Below are positions 10,501 through 19,929 of a stretch of DNA of 64,000 bases, in pieces (the stretch's first letter is position 1; each line of letters starts with the position of its first letter). A model generated the notes under the pieces. That model did no database searches. It saw nothing but the letters and a program-made list of their open reading frames with translations, and had not been told where the DNA came from. Made by a program: the position numbers and the translations under genes. The stretch comes from Bacteroidota bacterium (GTDB taxonomy: Bacteria > Bacteroidota > Bacteroidia > Cytophagales > Cyclobacteriaceae), in contig JAFEAM010000012.1 of assembly GCA_018266395.1 (NCBI GenBank), positions 186,001-250,000 of the forward strand. Reading direction: 5' to 3'.

Positions 10501-12067
10501 GTTGCTTGAAATAGCTTGAAAGGTGTTGCGCCTGATTGGAAAGAACAGCCAGCGGTATGTCACTTCCCATTGATCCCAGTGCCTCCTTTCCTGTTTCGCA
10601 CATCTGCGAAAGCACAACGCGCAAATCCTCTGTGGTGTAGCCAAAGGATATCTGTCTCTTGACAAAAGTTCTTGGATCATATTTATGGAAGCTTCCACCT
10701 GCCTCCGGCAGATCCTGAAGCCGCACTTTGTTGTTTCGGACCCATTCGCCATAAGGTCTCTGTGTGCAGATCTTTTGCTTTAGCTCATCATCGCTGATCA
10801 CCCTGCCTTGTTCAAGGTCTACCACGAACATTTTTCCAGGCTGCAGGCGTCCTTTTGTAATAATCCGCGCCGGATCTACATCCAGCACGCCGGCTTCGGA
10901 AGCCATGATCACGCGATCGTCGTCGGTAATTACATAGCGGGAGGGACGCAAGCCATTCCGATCGAGCGTAGCACCTACTATTTTTCCGTCTGTGAAGGTG
11001 ATGGAGGCCGGCCCATCCCATGGTTCCATGAGGTTGGCATGGTACTCATAAAAGTCCTTCTTCTCCTGCGACATCTGCTCGTTGCCGTCCCAGGCTTCCG
11101 GTATCAGCATCATCATCACATGGGGAAGACTTCTTCCTGAATGCAGCAGCAGTTCAACTACGTTGTCAAGGTTGGATGAATCAGACTGGGCAGGATTGCA
11201 GATCGGCAGGATCATGTCCAGCTCTTCCCTCGTAAAGTAAGGGGAAGCAAAAAATGCTTCCTTGGACTTGAGCCAATTGATGTTACCCTGTACCGTATTG
11301 ATCTCACCATTATGTGCAATGAACCGGAATGGCTGAGAAAGCCGCCACGATGGGAAAGTATTGGTTGAAAACCTGGAGTGAATGACCGCAAGCGAGGAGA
11401 CAACTTCCTCGTTCTCGAGATCTGCAAAGTAATGCTTGAGTTGCCGGGAAGTCAACATGCCCTTGTAGGCGATAGTTTTGTAAGAGAGTGAAGAGAAGTA
11501 GAATTGGTTGTTAACGCCCTGAACCGATTCCGTCACAATGCGGGTTATATACTTGCGAAGGATAAAGAGTTTTCTTTCAAAGTCGTCAGGATTCTTGAGT
11601 GACTCCGGTCGTTTAATGAAGATCTGTTCCATTTGCGGCTCTGCCCGCAATGCCGTTTCCCCGATTTCATCGTTGCGCGTCGGCATTATGCGATAACCCA
11701 GGAGGCTCATCTTCATTTTCTTGATCTGACGATTGAGCACGGTCCGGCATTCCTCCCGCACTTTGGGCTCCCGCGGAAAGAAAACCATTCCCACCCCATA
11801 CTGACCTGCAGAGGGGAGCTTTATCCCGAGCCTGCCGCACTCGTTGGTAAGAAATTCATGAGGGATTTGAATGAGAATTCCTGCCCCATCTCCTGTATTT
11901 GACTCACAGCCGCAGGCGCCACGGTGGCTCATGCGCTCAAGCATGGTAATGGCATCCAATAGCAGTTGATGGGATTTTCTGGATTTAATGTTGGCAATGA
12001 ATCCTACTCCACAGGAGTCATGCTCAAATGACGGATCATACAATCCGCGGGGGTTAGTTGCGTCCAA
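7538..12067 (-). CDS. gltB: Glutamate synthase large subunit (GOGAT alpha)
   Basis: A 1509-residue subunit that hydrolyses glutamine and channels ammonia to reduce 2-oxoglutarate. The N-terminal class II amidotransferase nucleophile is Cys19 (SFEHDSCGVGF), exposed after propeptide removal in this family. The FMN-binding synthase domain carries SFGSISYEAH and the 3Fe-4S motif C-x5-C-x4-C (CIMMRKCHLNTC). A C-terminal GXGXG beta-helix follows. The start is TTG at 12065-12067: an in-frame TAA lies upstream without any ATG between, and a TAAATTTC promoter-like element ends 20 bases before it. gltD follows after 2 bases. Confidence 0.95.
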   Translation of the reverse strand: MDATNPRGLYDPSFEHDSCGVGFIANIKSRKSHQLLLDAITMLERMSHRGACGCESNTGDGAGILIQIPHEFLTNECGRLGIKLPSAGQYGVGMVFFPREPKVREECRTVLNRQIKKMKMSLLGYRIMPTRNDEIGETALRAEPQMEQIFIKRPESLKNPDDFERKLFILRKYITRIVTESVQGVNNQFYFSSLSYKTIAYKGMLTSRQLKHYFADLENEEVVSSLAVIHSRFSTNTFPSWRLSQPFRFIAHNGEINTVQGNINWLKSKEAFFASPYFTREELDMILPICNPAQSDSSNLDNVVELLLHSGRSLPHVMMMLIPEAWDGNEQMSQEKKDFYEYHANLMEPWDGPASITFTDGKIVGATLDRNGLRPSRYVITDDDRVIMASEAGVLDVDPARIITKGRLQPGKMFVVDLEQGRVISDDELKQKICTQRPYGEWVRNNKVRLQDLPEAGGSFHKYDPRTFVKRQISFGYTTEDLRVVLSQMCETGKEALGSMGSDIPLAVLSNQAQHLSSYFKQLFAQVTNPPIDPIRERMVMSLLTHVGGSLNLLEETAEHCITLELPIPVLSNSELEKIRYIDHRHLQTKTVYTYFKADGKPGSLQKGLDRVCQYVTDAIEDGFTIIILSDRSFDSGHAQIPSLLALGAVHHDLIRKGLRGKVGLLVEAGDVWETHHYATLLGYGASGINPYLVYQTIHDMKKRNLLREDVTEEQAIYNYKKAVCGELLKIMSKMGISTLQSYHGAQIFEVLGISKEVVDQFFTGTVSRIGGLSLDDIAREALIKHRLAFSNQGTGSNQLEVGGVYQWKQRGEAHMFNPQTIHLLQQSTQRNDYRLFKKYSQLINAQSEKTITLRSLLEFRKRKSISLSEVEPVEKIFKRFATGAMSFGSISYEAHRTLAVAMNRIGGKSNCGEGGEDEMRFQKLPNGDWENSAIKQVASGRFGVTSYYLTHAKEIQIKMAQGAKPGEGGQLPGHKVDEWIGRVRHSTPGVGLISPPPHHDIYSIEDLAQLIFDLKNANRDARISVKLVSESGVGTVASGVAKAHADVILISGHDGGTGASPLSSIRHAGLPWELGLAEAHQTLVRNKLRGRVVLQTDGQIRTGRDLAIAALLGAEEWGVATAALVTSGCIMMRKCHLNTCPVGVATQNKELRALFTGKPEYVVNLFTFLAEELREIMAELGFRSVDEMVGQSDCLEIKEELLSWKHLNIDLSPLLHKEPVSLDTGLFKQEEQDHGIAYVLDRNLIKIAEPFLERNETVHGVFSITNEDRAVGTMLSNEVSKKQSAMGGQIPGTSEVHYRFHGTAGQSFGAFAAAGLTFELEGDANDYFGKGLSGAKLIVYPDKRTTYDPSKNIIVGNVALYGATSGYAFIRGRAGERFGVRNSGAIAVVEGVGDHGCEYMTGGKVVILGDTGRNFAAGMSGGIAYVYDASKTFSRNVNMEMVLLDIMEEEDLADLRALIMEHLTRTGSDLAALMIKNWDATIRQFIKVMPLEYKMVLEKNRQHAGQTI

Positions 12068-12272
12068 TTCTCGTTTAGGTGAAGTTGAAATTTAGTTCAC
12101 ACCTCAATCCGTTGATGATTTTTGAAGAGGAATCTCAAAAAAAAGTCTCTCCGCTAACTAACACTTAGTAGTGGAATCGTTTGTAAAGAAGGCTTTCTTC
12201 CCTTTTTGGCAGCTCGTCAGGCAAGTTTCGAATAACCTATTCATTACTTTTATTGCCGTTAAACCCATCAGC

Positions 12273-13628
12273 ATGGTACGTCAGTATATCGAAACCAATC
12301 AGGACAGATTTCTTGCAGAGTTGTATGATCTTATTCGGATCCCATCCGTCAGCGCAGACAGCCGTCATAAGGGGGACGTTAGAAAAGCGGCAGAATATGT
12401 TCGTGACAGAATCAAAGAGGCAGGCGCTGACAAGGTTGAAATCAAAGAGACAAAGGGGCATCCCATAGTATATGGTGAGAAGATGACAGGGGCTTCAAAC
12501 CCGACAGTATTGGTCTACGGCCATTACGATGTTCAGCCCCCTGATCCCCTTGATAAATGGATCACACCGCCATTTGAACCCACGGTGAGAGATGGCAAGA
12601 TCTATGCACGTGGCGCCTGTGATGACAAAGGGCAGTTCTACATGCACATAAAAGCCTTTGAAATCATGATGAAGAAGGGACTGCCGAACTGCAATGTCAA
12701 GTTCATGATTGAAGGTGAGGAGGAGGTGGGTTCAGACAACCTGGGAATCTTCGTGAAAGAGAATAAGGAACTGCTGAAAGCTGATGTCATTCTCATCTCG
12801 GATACTTCTTTGATATCACTTGACCAGCCATCCATCACAGTGGGTCTTCGCGGGTTGAGTTACATGGAAGTGGAGGTTACGGGACCGAACCGTGATCTGC
12901 ACTCAGGCGTGTACGGAGGAGCTGTTGCCAATCCTGCCACCGTGCTCTGTGAAATGATTGCCTCACTGCACGATGCCAACGGCAGGATTACCATTCCGGG
13001 TTTCTATGATAAAGTGGATGAACTGTCGGCGGCTGAAAGGCAGGCCATGAACAAGGCTCCATTTGAATTGCAGGCGTACAAGAATGATTTGGAAATTGGT
13101 GAAGTGTACGGAGAGAAAGGCTATACAACTCTGGAACGAACCGGAATCCGCCCTACCCTGGAGGTGAATGGCATTTGGGGTGGTTATACCGGTGAAGGGG
13201 CAAAGACTGTTCTGCCCTCAAAGGCGCATGCAAAGATTTCCATGCGTTTGGTGCCGCATCAGAATTCAAAAGAAATCAGCGAACTCTTCACTCGTCATCT
13301 GCTCAGCATAGCACCCCCAACGGTTAAGGTTAAAGTGATACCGCATCATGGCGGCGAGCCTGCCGTTACCCCCACCGACTCGAAGGCCTTCAAGGCGGCT
13401 GCAAGTGCATTTGAAGAAGTTTGGGGTAAGTCACCTATCCCCACCCGTGATGGTGGCAGCATACCAATTGTAGCGCTCTTCAAGAAAGAGCTGGGGCTTG
13501 ACACTGTGCTGATGGGCTTTGGTCTGGACTCCGATGCACTGCACTCACCCAACGAACATTATGGCCTGAAGAACTTCTTTATAGGGATCGAAACCATTGT
13601 AGCCTTCTACAAGCACTTCGGAAATTAA
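12273..13628 (+). CDS. M20-family metallodipeptidase (ArgE/DapE/carnosinase-type)
   Basis: A 451-residue di-zinc peptidase predicted to cleave dipeptides in the cytoplasm. Metal and catalytic motifs are visible: GHYDVQPP (His and catalytic Asp), RGACDDKGQ (bridging Asp), MIEGEEEVGS (catalytic Glu and ligand Glu), a dimerisation-domain GGYTGEG segment, and the last ligand His in SPNEHYGL. The ATG at 12273 (MVRQYIETNQDRFL) is preferred to a GTG at 12171 because homologues begin at about this point and because a TACTTTTA promoter-like element (12245-12252) lies between them. A strong terminator follows. Confidence 0.88.
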   Translation: MVRQYIETNQDRFLAELYDLIRIPSVSADSRHKGDVRKAAEYVRDRIKEAGADKVEIKETKGHPIVYGEKMTGASNPTVLVYGHYDVQPPDPLDKWITPPFEPTVRDGKIYARGACDDKGQFYMHIKAFEIMMKKGLPNCNVKFMIEGEEEVGSDNLGIFVKENKELLKADVILISDTSLISLDQPSITVGLRGLSYMEVEVTGPNRDLHSGVYGGAVANPATVLCEMIASLHDANGRITIPGFYDKVDELSAAERQAMNKAPFELQAYKNDLEIGEVYGEKGYTTLERTGIRPTLEVNGIWGGYTGEGAKTVLPSKAHAKISMRLVPHQNSKEISELFTRHLLSIAPPTVKVKVIPHHGGEPAVTPTDSKAFKAAASAFEEVWGKSPIPTRDGGSIPIVALFKKELGLDTVLMGFGLDSDALHSPNEHYGLKNFFIGIETIVAFYKHFGN

Positions 13629-13652
13629 TACTGGTATGCAGGCGGAAAAACA

Positions 13653-13680
13653 AAAGACCCCGGTGAGAGCCGGGGTCTTT
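13653..13680. terminator. Bidirectional rho-independent terminator
   Basis: An 11-bp perfect stem (AAAGACCCCGG/CCGGGGTCTTT) with a 6-base loop has T-rich runs on both strands. It lies between the convergent M20 peptidase and BNR-repeat genes and can stop both transcripts. Confidence 0.9.
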
Positions 13681-13701
13681 TTATTTAGTGCGTTACTGCA
13701 T

Positions 13702-16700
13702 TCAATAAAACAGGAAGGGCAATGATGGCCAATTGTTTTTTGGATTCATTCCACCTGACCCTTGCCCTTTCTTGAATTCTTCTTCCGTCATCACCTTGAT
13801 GGGAGTAAAAAGCTTGTCTGAAGTAAGCTTGTCGTTGATCTTCTTCAGTTTGTCATTCTTGAGTTGCTCGAATTTGGTGTTTGCCTTATTCAACTCTTCA
13901 TCCAGTGTGCCAACGCGTTCAATTTGTGCGGAGCCCGGGCGACCAGGATACCCACTTACCTGGCCATAGAGTTCGGAGATCTGCTCTGCCAATTTCTCAT
14001 CTGTATTAATATAGAAGTCTCCACCTCTGAAAACCAATGAGGCGTTCTGATCTTCTACGTCCTTGATGAAGGGATTCACCAGCTTGCCCATCTTTGGATT
14101 CTTTTCAACAACCGATTTGGCCTGTTTCGCCATTCCGTCCTGGGCTGCATACAGGTAAGCCAGATGCTCTGTTTGACGGTAAAGCCTCATGGTGGTTTCC
14201 TGCTGTAACTTTCTGTCTTCTGCGGTATAAGGTGAATTATCCGGATACTTGAGTGTAAAGCTGGTCCAGAATTCTTCCTTGCCCTTGATGACTTTCACCT
14301 TGTAGGTTCCGGCCGGCAAATTGGGGCCAAAAATAGAACCAAACAGGGCCTGCGGATTTTCAGATGGCGCAGCCTTTGGTTTTTCCAGCGTGGCGGTCAT
14401 CTCAACAACATTGATCCCCGCACTTTTCCCTGCCGGGAGTTCGCGTATAAGGTTGTCGTTTTGGTCATATACTTCAATGGCCATCTTACCAAAGGTGTGG
14501 CGTTTGTTCATGAAGTAAATGATTTTCGCCACGCGGCTTGGATTTTCACCGCTGTAGTTTCCATCTCCTCCAAACCATCCGCCACCTGCACCAGGATCGG
14601 TTAGTTCAGTGGGTCGTGTTTGAAAGAAGTGGATACTCTTCGCCATTACTTCAGGCGTCAATTGCCTGAGCGGCGAAATATCATCGATGATCATCAGCGC
14701 CCGGCCATGAGTGGCAAGGACTACGGCATCTTCAACCGGATGTATGGCGATGTCATGTACTGCCACCTTGGGCACGTTGTTTTCAAAGCGTGACCATTTC
14801 TTTCCTCCATCGATGGATATAAACAAACCGAACTCAGTGCCCAGATAAAGGAGATTCGGATTCACGCGGTCCTCACGGACTACCCATGCATAGCCTTCAA
14901 TGTCAGGCGTAGCAAGCGGAGTCCACGTCTTGCCTAGATCTGTAGTCTTGAAAACATAGGTCTTCATGTCACCGTTGCGGTGATTGTCAAAAGTGACGTA
15001 GGCAGTGGCGCGATCAAAATGTCCGGCTTCAATGGATGAGCACCAGTTTCCTGCAGGCAGTCCAGGAATTTGAGCAGTAACATTACTCCAGTTCGAGCCC
15101 TGGTTTTCAGTCACCTGCAGATATCCATCATCCGTGCCTGCCCAGATAACCTTCTCGTCCTTGGGGGATTCGGCGGCGTAATAAATGGTAGCATTGTTTT
15201 CGGCTGATGAGTTATCGATGGAAAGTCCGCCAGTCTTGCTCTGCCGTTGCCGCTTTGGATCGTTGGTGGTCAGATCAGGTGAAATCCTCTTCCAGGTGTC
15301 ACCGCGATCTTCTGACATAAACAGGAACTGGGCGCCCGCATAAATGCGGTCTGGCTTATTTGGACTTTGTACAATCGGGGTGTTCCAGTTGAAACGAAGT
15401 TTAGGGCCGTTCAGCTCCTGGTAGGGCTTGATATCCTTGGCCTGACCGGTCTTCTTGTTGTATCTGGCCATATGGCCACCCTGGTACTCGGCATATACAA
15501 TGTCATTGTCTGTAGGATGTGGCGAAGACCAGAATCCATCACCGCCGTAAGTAACTTCCCAGTCCTTGTTGGTTATGCCACCGGGCTTTTGGGACGGACC
15601 ATACCACGAACCGTTGTCCTGAAGCCCGCCATAAACATGGAATGGCGTCTGCTTGTCCAGTGCGACGTGATAGAATTGCCCTACCGGCAGGTTCATCCAC
15701 ATTTTGAAAGTGTAGCCCTGGTCCAGCGATTCGTAAACGCCGCCGTCCGTTCCGAGGAGAATGTGATAGGAGTTGTTGGGATCTATCCAGGCTGCATGTA
15801 CATCAGAGTGGACGCTTTGAATTGGTCTGAATTTCTTTCCGCCGTCCGTGCTGATGATAGGAGTGAAGGCGCACTTCACAAGAATGCTGTCGTGCTTGGG
15901 ATCAACGGTGAGACGTGAAAAGTAAAAAGGACGAACACCGTTGTTGAAGTCACTGTTTACCAGTTTCCAGCTGGCGCCGGCATCAGTTGATTTGTACATG
16001 CCTTTGATGTCCTTAGACTCCACACTTGCATAGAGTACATTGGGATTGGAGGGTGCGGCTGCAATACCAATACGTCCCAGCATTCCGGAAGGGAATCCAT
16101 TATGAATCTTGTTCCATGTCTTTCCTCCATCAGTACTTTTATAGAGACCGCTCGTGCCTGTAAATCCTGAATCGAAGAAATCAGGATAACGCCGGTGACT
16201 CCACATGGCGGCATAGAGTATATCGGGATTTCTGGGATCCATTTCCATGTCAGCACAACCGGTATTTTCATCAATGAACAGAATGCGATTCCAGGTCTTG
16301 CCTCCGTCACTGGTTTTGTAAACACCCCTCTCCTGGTTGGCATTCCAGAGATGGCCCTGGGCTGCCACATATACCGTATTCCCATCATTGGGATGGATAA
16401 TGATATCGCTGATATGCTCAGTGTCTTTGAGACCCAAATGTTCCCAGGTTGTTCCTCCATTGACTGATCTGTAAATACCGGTTCCCACACTCACACTGTT
16501 CCGCACCCACGGTTCGCCGGTGCCAACCCAGACCGTGTCGGGATGCTTCTGATCCAGCGTGATCTTGCCGATGGACATGGTGTAATCATCAAAAACTGGT
16601 CTGAAGTCAGCTCCAGCGCTTATGGATTTCCAGACACCACCGCCTGCACTTCCCACATAAATAATGGTAGGCTTGCGGTTGACAACTTCGATATCAGCGA

Positions 16701-16836
16701 TGCGTCCGCTCATGACTGCTGGGCCTATGTGACGTGCACGCAGGCCTCCAAGGATCGCTTTCCCGGACATTTCCGTTTGACCCATCGCTGACCATGCAGC
16801 GATCAGACCCAGGCATAGAGTATATATTTTTTTCAT
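13702..16836 (-). CDS. Exported BNR/Asp-box beta-propeller protein (VPS10/sortilin-like glycosyl-hydrolase type)
   Basis: A 1044-residue secreted or periplasmic protein with signal peptide MKKIYTLCLGLIAAWSAMGQ. It contains about ten Asp-box units of the S-x-D-x-G-x-T-W type (SVNGGTTW, TSDGGKTW, STDGGKTW, SEDRGDTW, TTDLGKTW, SIDGGKKW and others). This predicts a large or double beta-propeller over residues 40-720. The C-terminal 300 residues hold a beta-sandwich-like part (AGTYKVKVIKGKEEFW) and a helical tail. Bacteroidota genomes carry many such proteins annotated as glycosyl hydrolases; catalytic residues are not evident and the substrate is unknown. It is monocistronic between two terminators. 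Confidence 0.8.
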   Translation of the reverse strand: MKKIYTLCLGLIAAWSAMGQTEMSGKAILGGLRARHIGPAVMSGRIADIEVVNRKPTIIYVGSAGGGVWKSISAGADFRPVFDDYTMSIGKITLDQKHPDTVWVGTGEPWVRNSVSVGTGIYRSVNGGTTWEHLGLKDTEHISDIIIHPNDGNTVYVAAQGHLWNANQERGVYKTSDGGKTWNRILFIDENTGCADMEMDPRNPDILYAAMWSHRRYPDFFDSGFTGTSGLYKSTDGGKTWNKIHNGFPSGMLGRIGIAAAPSNPNVLYASVESKDIKGMYKSTDAGASWKLVNSDFNNGVRPFYFSRLTVDPKHDSILVKCAFTPIISTDGGKKFRPIQSVHSDVHAAWIDPNNSYHILLGTDGGVYESLDQGYTFKMWMNLPVGQFYHVALDKQTPFHVYGGLQDNGSWYGPSQKPGGITNKDWEVTYGGDGFWSSPHPTDNDIVYAEYQGGHMARYNKKTGQAKDIKPYQELNGPKLRFNWNTPIVQSPNKPDRIYAGAQFLFMSEDRGDTWKRISPDLTTNDPKRQRQSKTGGLSIDNSSAENNATIYYAAESPKDEKVIWAGTDDGYLQVTENQGSNWSNVTAQIPGLPAGNWCSSIEAGHFDRATAYVTFDNHRNGDMKTYVFKTTDLGKTWTPLATPDIEGYAWVVREDRVNPNLLYLGTEFGLFISIDGGKKWSRFENNVPKVAVHDIAIHPVEDAVVLATHGRALMIIDDISPLRQLTPEVMAKSIHFFQTRPTELTDPGAGGGWFGGDGNYSGENPSRVAKIIYFMNKRHTFGKMAIEVYDQNDNLIRELPAGKSAGINVVEMTATLEKPKAAPSENPQALFGSIFGPNLPAGTYKVKVIKGKEEFWTSFTLKYPDNSPYTAEDRKLQQETTMRLYRQTEHLAYLYAAQDGMAKQAKSVVEKNPKMGKLVNPFIKDVEDQNASLVFRGGDFYINTDEKLAEQISELYGQVSGYPGRPGSAQIERVGTLDEELNKANTKFEQLKNDKLKKINDKLTSDKLFTPIKVMTEEEFKKGQGSGGMNPKNNWPSLPFLFY

Positions 16837-16852
16837 AGGGTATAGAAAGCAG

Positions 16853-16876
16853 AAAAGAGACTTTGAGGTCTCTTTT
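16853..16876 (-). terminator. Rho-independent terminator after the LolA-like gene
   Basis: A 9-bp stem (AAAAGAGAC/GTCTCTTTT) with loop TTTGAG lies 18 bases after the stop of the gene at 16895 and just upstream of the BNR-repeat gene start. The A/T ends give a short T run in either direction. Confidence 0.6.
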
Positions 16877-16894
16877 TCTGATTATGGTTAAGAA

Positions 16895-17635
16895 TTATTT
16901 TTTAGGGAAGGCAAAAATGCTTTCGTCTGCAATGTCGTTGAGCGTGATCTTCTCAATGGTCATTTTGAAGCCTGTCTGACCGTTGACTTTTTGTTCCATG
17001 GAGAAAGGGAACATAAGTCCGCCCACTTCCTGGTAATCGCTCAGATAGGTTCTGACTTCCGTTCCTTTCTGTGGACCGCTGCGTATGTACCGTGCTACGA
17101 CAATTGGGACAAAGTTCTCTGAGTCGAAGAAGTGATATTCCGTAATGTCGTCTTTATCATTTTTCTTGTTGCGGACCAGTTTAATCTTGAAACACTTGAC
17201 GCCGTCAATTTCCTCCGTCCCTTCCAGCGTCACTTCATGACCTTTCTTGCCATAGTCGATGAAGTTGTCTTCAAACATTTCATCCTTGACATCCTTCGCT
17301 TGCTCATCGTCCATTTTAACGGGGTCCTTTCCGCCGGCAAATGGATTCAGCATCCAGGCATCCTTTCCGTCATAGGCCTGTGCAATCAGTTCGGTGCCCT
17401 GCACATTGATGACGAACTTCTGCCTGTTGGGCGCCATTTCGTAGACTGAAAAAGGAAACTCCTGGCCTGGTCCCATCATGGCTTTACCAGCTGAGGTCCT
17501 TGACTTAAGGGCCTTCCATTTGTCAAGGCCTCCGGTGTTACTGAAATACTTACTGAGTATTTCGTCCACATTTTGACCGTTCGATGCCGTAAAGGTGGTT
17601 ACAGCAATGGCCAGAAAAAGCAATCTAAGCTTCAT
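16895..17635 (-). CDS. LolA-like outer-membrane lipoprotein-sorting protein
   Basis: A 246-residue periplasmic protein with signal peptide (residues 1-20, …TASNGQ). The mature part begins with 'VDEILSKYFSNTGGLDKWKALKS', the standard opening of the LolA/LolB-fold group annotated in Bacteroidota as outer-membrane lipoprotein-sorting protein. Beta-strand motifs such as KCFKIKLV and YLSDYQEVGGLMFPFSMEQ follow. The fold is a lipid-binding half-barrel. Whether it truly shuttles lipoproteins is an inference from family. It is divergent from dsbD across a 196-base region with two small hairpins near 17690-17730. Confidence 0.75.
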   Translation of the reverse strand: MKLRLLFLAIAVTTFTASNGQNVDEILSKYFSNTGGLDKWKALKSRTSAGKAMMGPGQEFPFSVYEMAPNRQKFVINVQGTELIAQAYDGKDAWMLNPFAGGKDPVKMDDEQAKDVKDEMFEDNFIDYGKKGHEVTLEGTEEIDGVKCFKIKLVRNKKNDKDDITEYHFFDSENFVPIVVARYIRSGPQKGTEVRTYLSDYQEVGGLMFPFSMEQKVNGQTGFKMTIEKITLNDIADESIFAFPKK

Positions 17636-17804
17636 ATGTTAAGGGTATTGGTTGAGTTTGAAGGTGAAGAATATAAAATTATGCAAAATCACGGGCCCAA
17701 GCCCGGCTACACGCTTCTGACGTGTAAACCGGTCAATTTGTTGCCTTGAGCCGGCAAAAAATAAGCAAGTGCCACCATTCAAACTATTTTGACCGCTGTT
17801 CGGT

Positions 17805-17812
17805 TAACTTTA
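17805..17812 (+). promoter_or_regulatory. Near-consensus -7 element of dsbD
   Basis: TAACTTTA is one base off TAnnTTTG and ends 20 bases before the dsbD ATG, the same spacing as several exact matches in this window. A TTTTG lies 13 bases upstream, which is shorter than the expected spacer, so the -33 part is uncertain. Confidence 0.3.
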
Positions 17813-17831
17813 CGACCCAAAATATTTCCGC

Positions 17832-19877
17832 ATGCGCTACCTGGTATTCCTGCTGATGATCTTGCTTTCCGGCCCTCTTTCAGCTCAGGTACTTACTCCC
17901 GCCAAATGGTCAAATTCTGTTTCTTCGTCCTCACCGGCAGTGGGAGACGAAATCGAACTTGTCTTCAAAGCCACAATAGACAAAAAATGGTACCTGTACA
18001 GCACGGAATTTCCCTGCGAAGACGGTCCAATTAAAACGACCTTCACATTCAAGCCCGATCCCAGTTACCAACTGGTCGGCGGTGTGCAAGCCATTAATCC
18101 CATTGACAAGCATGACGAAATTTTTGAGTGTGACGTAAAGATTTTCAAGGGCACAGGTGAATTCCGGCAGAAAATCAAAGTGCTTAAACCCGAATTGCGC
18201 ATTTCAGGAGAATATGAATACCAGGTGTGCAGTGACGTCGACGGAAAGTGCATACCATTCAGTGATGAATTTGATTTCTCTGGTATAAAAGCTTCAGGGC
18301 AGGCAATAGAAACCACTGCGGACGCAAAACCCATCGCCTCCCAAAATCAATCGGAGACAATTGGTGTGAGCGTCACTTCAACTACGGTCAACGGTCCAAC
18401 TCTCGACAAATCCATTCTGGAGGGAAAATCGGAACTTGAGAACAGTTCCCTGTGGGGCTATCTTCTTTTTGCATTCATCATCGGGTTCACTTCACTCATT
18501 ACCCCGTGTGTATTTCCGATGATTCCAATGACAGTCACTTTCTTCCTCAAGGACAACCAAACGAGGGCGCAGGGAATACGAAAGGCGCTGATCTTCGGCG
18601 CATCCATTATTGTCATCTACACTTCAGCGGGTACGTTGTTTGCAGTTCTTCTGGGTACTGATGGTTTGAATGCGCTGGCCACACATTGGTTTCCTAATCT
18701 CTTTGTATTTGGGATCTTCATCGTCTTTGCCCTCTCCTTCTTTGGCCTCTTTGAAATCAACGCACCGCATCAGCTGGTGAACCAGGCTGACCGTCAGGCT
18801 GATCGTGGCGGACTTATAGGTATCTTTTTCATGGCTGCAACTTTGGTGCTCGTATCGTTCAGCTGTACGGTACCCATTGTTGGAAGCGTGCTGTTCCTTA
18901 CCGCGAGCGGACAGATTCTGAGGCCCATTCTGTCCATGTTTTTCTACTCGTTGGCATTTGCCATTCCGTTCACCTTGTTTGCTGCCTTTCCTGAATGGAT
19001 CAAAGGTCTTCCCAAATCTGGTGGCTGGCTGAATTCTGTCAAGGTAACGCTTGGATTCCTGGAGCTGGCACTATGCCTGAAGTTCTTCAGCATTGCGGAT
19101 CAGGCTTATCACTGGGGACTTCTGGACCGGGAAGTGAATATTGCAATGTGGATCGTGATATTCTCGATGATGGGTTTCTACTTTCTTGGCAAGATCCTGC
19201 TGCCGCATGACAGCCCAGTGGAAAGAATTACGGTACCAAGACTATTGCTGGCTACTGCCACATTTTCATTTGTACTATATCTGATTCCGGGAATGTGGGG
19301 GGCTCCTCTCAAAGCGCTTGCCGGATATCTGCCACCACTCTACACGCATGATTTTGATCTTGTCTCATTGACACGCAAAAGCAGCGTGAATGAAACTTGC
19401 GAGGACCCTGAATATGCGGACTTCCTTCATCTCCCTCATGGCTTACAGGGTTATTTCGATTACAAGCAGGCGATTGCCTGCGCCCGTCAGATGAACAAGC
19501 CGCTCTTCATCGACTTTACCGGACACGGCTGCACCAACTGCCGTGAAATGGAAGCAGTTGTGTGGAGTGATCCCCAGGTCCTGGCGCGTCTTCAGAATGA
19601 TTATGTGGTTGTGGCGTTGTATGTGGATGACAAAACCGAGTTGCCGGAAGCGCTATGGTACACCTCCAAATACGATGGAAAAGTGAAAAAGACCATCGGT
19701 AAGCAAAATGCCGATTTGCAGATCAACAACCTTCAGAATAATGCGCAACCTTTCTATGTTTTGGTTGGAAAAGACGAACGGGTGCTCGCCTGGCCCTATG
19801 GCTATGATCGGAGCCCGGAGAAGTTTATTCACTTCCTCGATGCCGGTAAAAGGAAGTACAGGGAACTATACCCCTGA
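17832..19877 (+). CDS. dsbD: Thiol:disulfide interchange protein DsbD
   Basis: A 681-residue inner-membrane electron carrier that passes reducing power from cytoplasmic thioredoxin to periplasmic disulfide isomerases and cytochrome c maturation. Domain order: signal peptide (1-20), N-terminal immunoglobulin-like domain (about 25-155), linker, membrane domain of about eight helices from residue 210 with the redox cysteines in ITPCVFP and FSCTVP, and a C-terminal thioredoxin-like domain with active site CTNC in GHGCTNCREME. All parts of the three-domain relay are present. It is followed 52 bases later by the M23 peptidase gene on the same strand. Confidence 0.93.
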   Translation: MRYLVFLLMILLSGPLSAQVLTPAKWSNSVSSSSPAVGDEIELVFKATIDKKWYLYSTEFPCEDGPIKTTFTFKPDPSYQLVGGVQAINPIDKHDEIFECDVKIFKGTGEFRQKIKVLKPELRISGEYEYQVCSDVDGKCIPFSDEFDFSGIKASGQAIETTADAKPIASQNQSETIGVSVTSTTVNGPTLDKSILEGKSELENSSLWGYLLFAFIIGFTSLITPCVFPMIPMTVTFFLKDNQTRAQGIRKALIFGASIIVIYTSAGTLFAVLLGTDGLNALATHWFPNLFVFGIFIVFALSFFGLFEINAPHQLVNQADRQADRGGLIGIFFMAATLVLVSFSCTVPIVGSVLFLTASGQILRPILSMFFYSLAFAIPFTLFAAFPEWIKGLPKSGGWLNSVKVTLGFLELALCLKFFSIADQAYHWGLLDREVNIAMWIVIFSMMGFYFLGKILLPHDSPVERITVPRLLLATATFSFVLYLIPGMWGAPLKALAGYLPPLYTHDFDLVSLTRKSSVNETCEDPEYADFLHLPHGLQGYFDYKQAIACARQMNKPLFIDFTGHGCTNCREMEAVVWSDPQVLARLQNDYVVVALYVDDKTELPEALWYTSKYDGKVKKTIGKQNADLQINNLQNNAQPFYVLVGKDERVLAWPYGYDRSPEKFIHFLDAGKRKYRELYP

Positions 19878-19929
19878 AATTTGTAGTTTTGAGTTCCTGA
19901 CGTATTGATTTTTTGCAGGAATAGCTCTG

